A DNA stretch of 64,000 nt, from positions 17,579 through 81,578 of the forward strand of contig CAWFRG010000008.1 in assembly GCA_963818205.1 (NCBI GenBank). The letters run 5' to 3'. This DNA comes from CAVVYV01 sp963818205. Its GTDB lineage: Bacteria; Actinomycetota; Thermoleophilia; Solirubrobacterales; 70-9. The translations under genes were made by a program, and so were the position numbers. The notes under the pieces were generated by a model, which made no database searches, had not been told where the DNA came from, and saw only the letters and a list, made by a program, of their open reading frames with translations. Each line of letters starts with the position of its first letter. Position 1 is the stretch's first letter. Of this stretch, positions 62,980 through 64,000 are shown piece by piece.

Positions 62980-64000
62980 CTACGCCTTCGGCTGGATGTT
63001 CTGATTGACGCTGAAGACGTTGTCTCGGGTCGTACGTCAACTTGATCTGCGCGAGGCGGTCGTAGTTGTCGCGGTAGCTGGCGCGTACCCGCTCCTGGCC
63101 CTCGTCCATCATCATGTTCACGTAGGCGCCGCCGGCCGAGTACGGGTGCAGCGCCTCGAAGTAGTCGATGCACCAGTTGCGGATGACGTCGACGTTCGCC
63201 GGGTCCGGGATCGACGCCCGCGAAGACCGAACCCCAGTTCGCGTCGCGGTAGCTCCAGGCCGTGTCGGACGGGCCGGGGTCGTGGGCGGCGCCGTCGATC
63301 GGGTACATGTGCATCGTCGACTGCAGGTCGGCATCTCGGCGCCGAACCGTGCATGGATCTCGACGGCCTCGTCGGGGACCTCTTTGACGAAGTCGGCGCG
63401 CCAGTACCACTGGTCCCCGGTGGGTAGACGCCGTCGAACGCGCTCTGCAGGGACGGGTGCGGCATCGGCTCCACTCCGGGCAGCAGCGGCTCGGGTAGAG
63501 CAGCCAGCATCGGGGCGATCGCCTTCGCCGCGTCCTCCTCGGTGCCGACGTAGCAGGAGACGACCCCGCAGACCTTGCGCAGATGGATCTCCTCGGGGAA
63601 GGGGGGCGCGGGCGGCACTGTGGCGAAGAGAAAGAAGCCGTTCAGCTCGCGGGGAGCGTTCGGCAGGAACTCGCGGTAGACCGAGAGCACCTCGGCGCCG
63701 AGCTCGACGGGCCAAAACGTGGGCCGGCGACGACCGTGCCGACCTCGTGCAGCCGGAAGAGGAAGGACGTGACGACGCCGAAGTCGCCGCCGCCGCCGCG
63801 GATCGCCCAGTACAGATCGGGGTTTTCCTCGCCGCTGGCACGGACGCGCTCGCCACTGGCGAGCACGATCTCGGCCTCGAGCAGGTTGTCGATCGCTAGC
63901 CCGCACGTGCGGGTCAGGTTGCCGATCCCGCCGCCGAGGGTGAGGCCGCCGACGCCGGTGGTCGAGATGATCCCGCTCGGCGTCGCGAGCCCGTGCTCGT
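62980..64000 (-). pseudogene. FAD-linked oxidase (berberine-bridge-like), multiply frameshifted, 5' end outside
   Basis: From the right edge: ATPSGIISTTGVGGLTLGGG, IGNLTRTCGLAIDNLLEAEI and LYWAIRGGGGDFGVVTSFLF (FAD PCMH domain), then in shifting frames ELGAEVLSVYREFLPNAPRE, FFLFATVPPAPPFPEEIHLR, DQWYWRADFVKEVPDEAVEI, STMHMYPIDGAAHD, DVIRNWCIDYFEALHPYSAG, AYVNMMMDEGQERVRASYRD and finally NVFSVNQNIQPKA (BBE domain), stop at 62980. At least five one-base shifts. Such enzymes oxidise sugars or alcohols with covalent FAD. The order of domains is complete for the part in view. Confidence 0.8.

Overview
The window is GC-rich (roughly 65-70 percent by eye) with short intergenic gaps. It has an actinobacterial gene set: a fused FbiC, a complete set of downstream coenzyme F420 genes, DivIVA-like and PadR proteins, an Rv0909-type antitoxin-like protein and GTP-dependent PEP carboxykinase. 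My best guess is an uncultured actinobacterium of the Thermoleophilia/Solirubrobacterales kind. This is inferred from gene content, since no rRNA is present.

Region 1 (1-17.7 kb) holds most of an ethylmalonyl-CoA pathway: malyl-CoA/beta-methylmalyl-CoA lyase (mcl), a candidate methylsuccinyl-CoA dehydrogenase, a MaoC-type candidate mesaconyl-CoA hydratase, ethylmalonyl-CoA mutase (ecm) and crotonyl-CoA carboxylase/reductase (ccr). PEP carboxykinase lies at the left edge. Acetoacetyl-CoA synthetase, 3-hydroxybutyryl-CoA dehydrogenase and an acyl-CoA carboxylase beta subunit further right (38-45 kb) could feed or drain the same route. Together they would let the cell assimilate C2 units through crotonyl-CoA. 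Region 2 (17.8-26.3 kb) has a TetR/DoxX pair, YgfZ, a metal-homeostasis operon (multicopper oxidase, ZIP transporter, DtxR-like regulator with an upstream DtxR-like box), a substrate-binding lipoprotein and an aquaporin. Region 3 (27-34 kb) is the F420 cluster: fbiC, and opposite it the operon npdG-cofD-cofC-cofE. Region 4 (34-46 kb) is acyl-CoA metabolism, a sulfatase, a DivIVA-like protein, a desaturase and an M28 peptidase. Region 5 (46-51 kb) carries five tRNA genes, an SRAP protein, an orphan receiver protein, an HTH-LAGLIDADG protein and a second sulfatase.

Region 6 (51-64 kb) is accessory. A tRNA-Pro gene is followed 2.3 kb later by a duplicate of its 3' end, then a strong terminator and a tyrosine recombinase. 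After that come sparse single genes of unrelated function (DHFR-like, methyltransferase, glyoxalase-like, epoxide hydrolase, NTF2-like, FAD oxidases). From 56.3 kb onward most of the intergenic gaps hold a copy of a short twin-hairpin repeat that I do not recognise.

Many genes, including probable housekeeping ones, are broken by single-base frameshifts with the protein continuing in another frame. This looks more like indel error in the assembly than biological decay, except perhaps in 51-64 kb, where several breaks per gene and clear fragments also occur.
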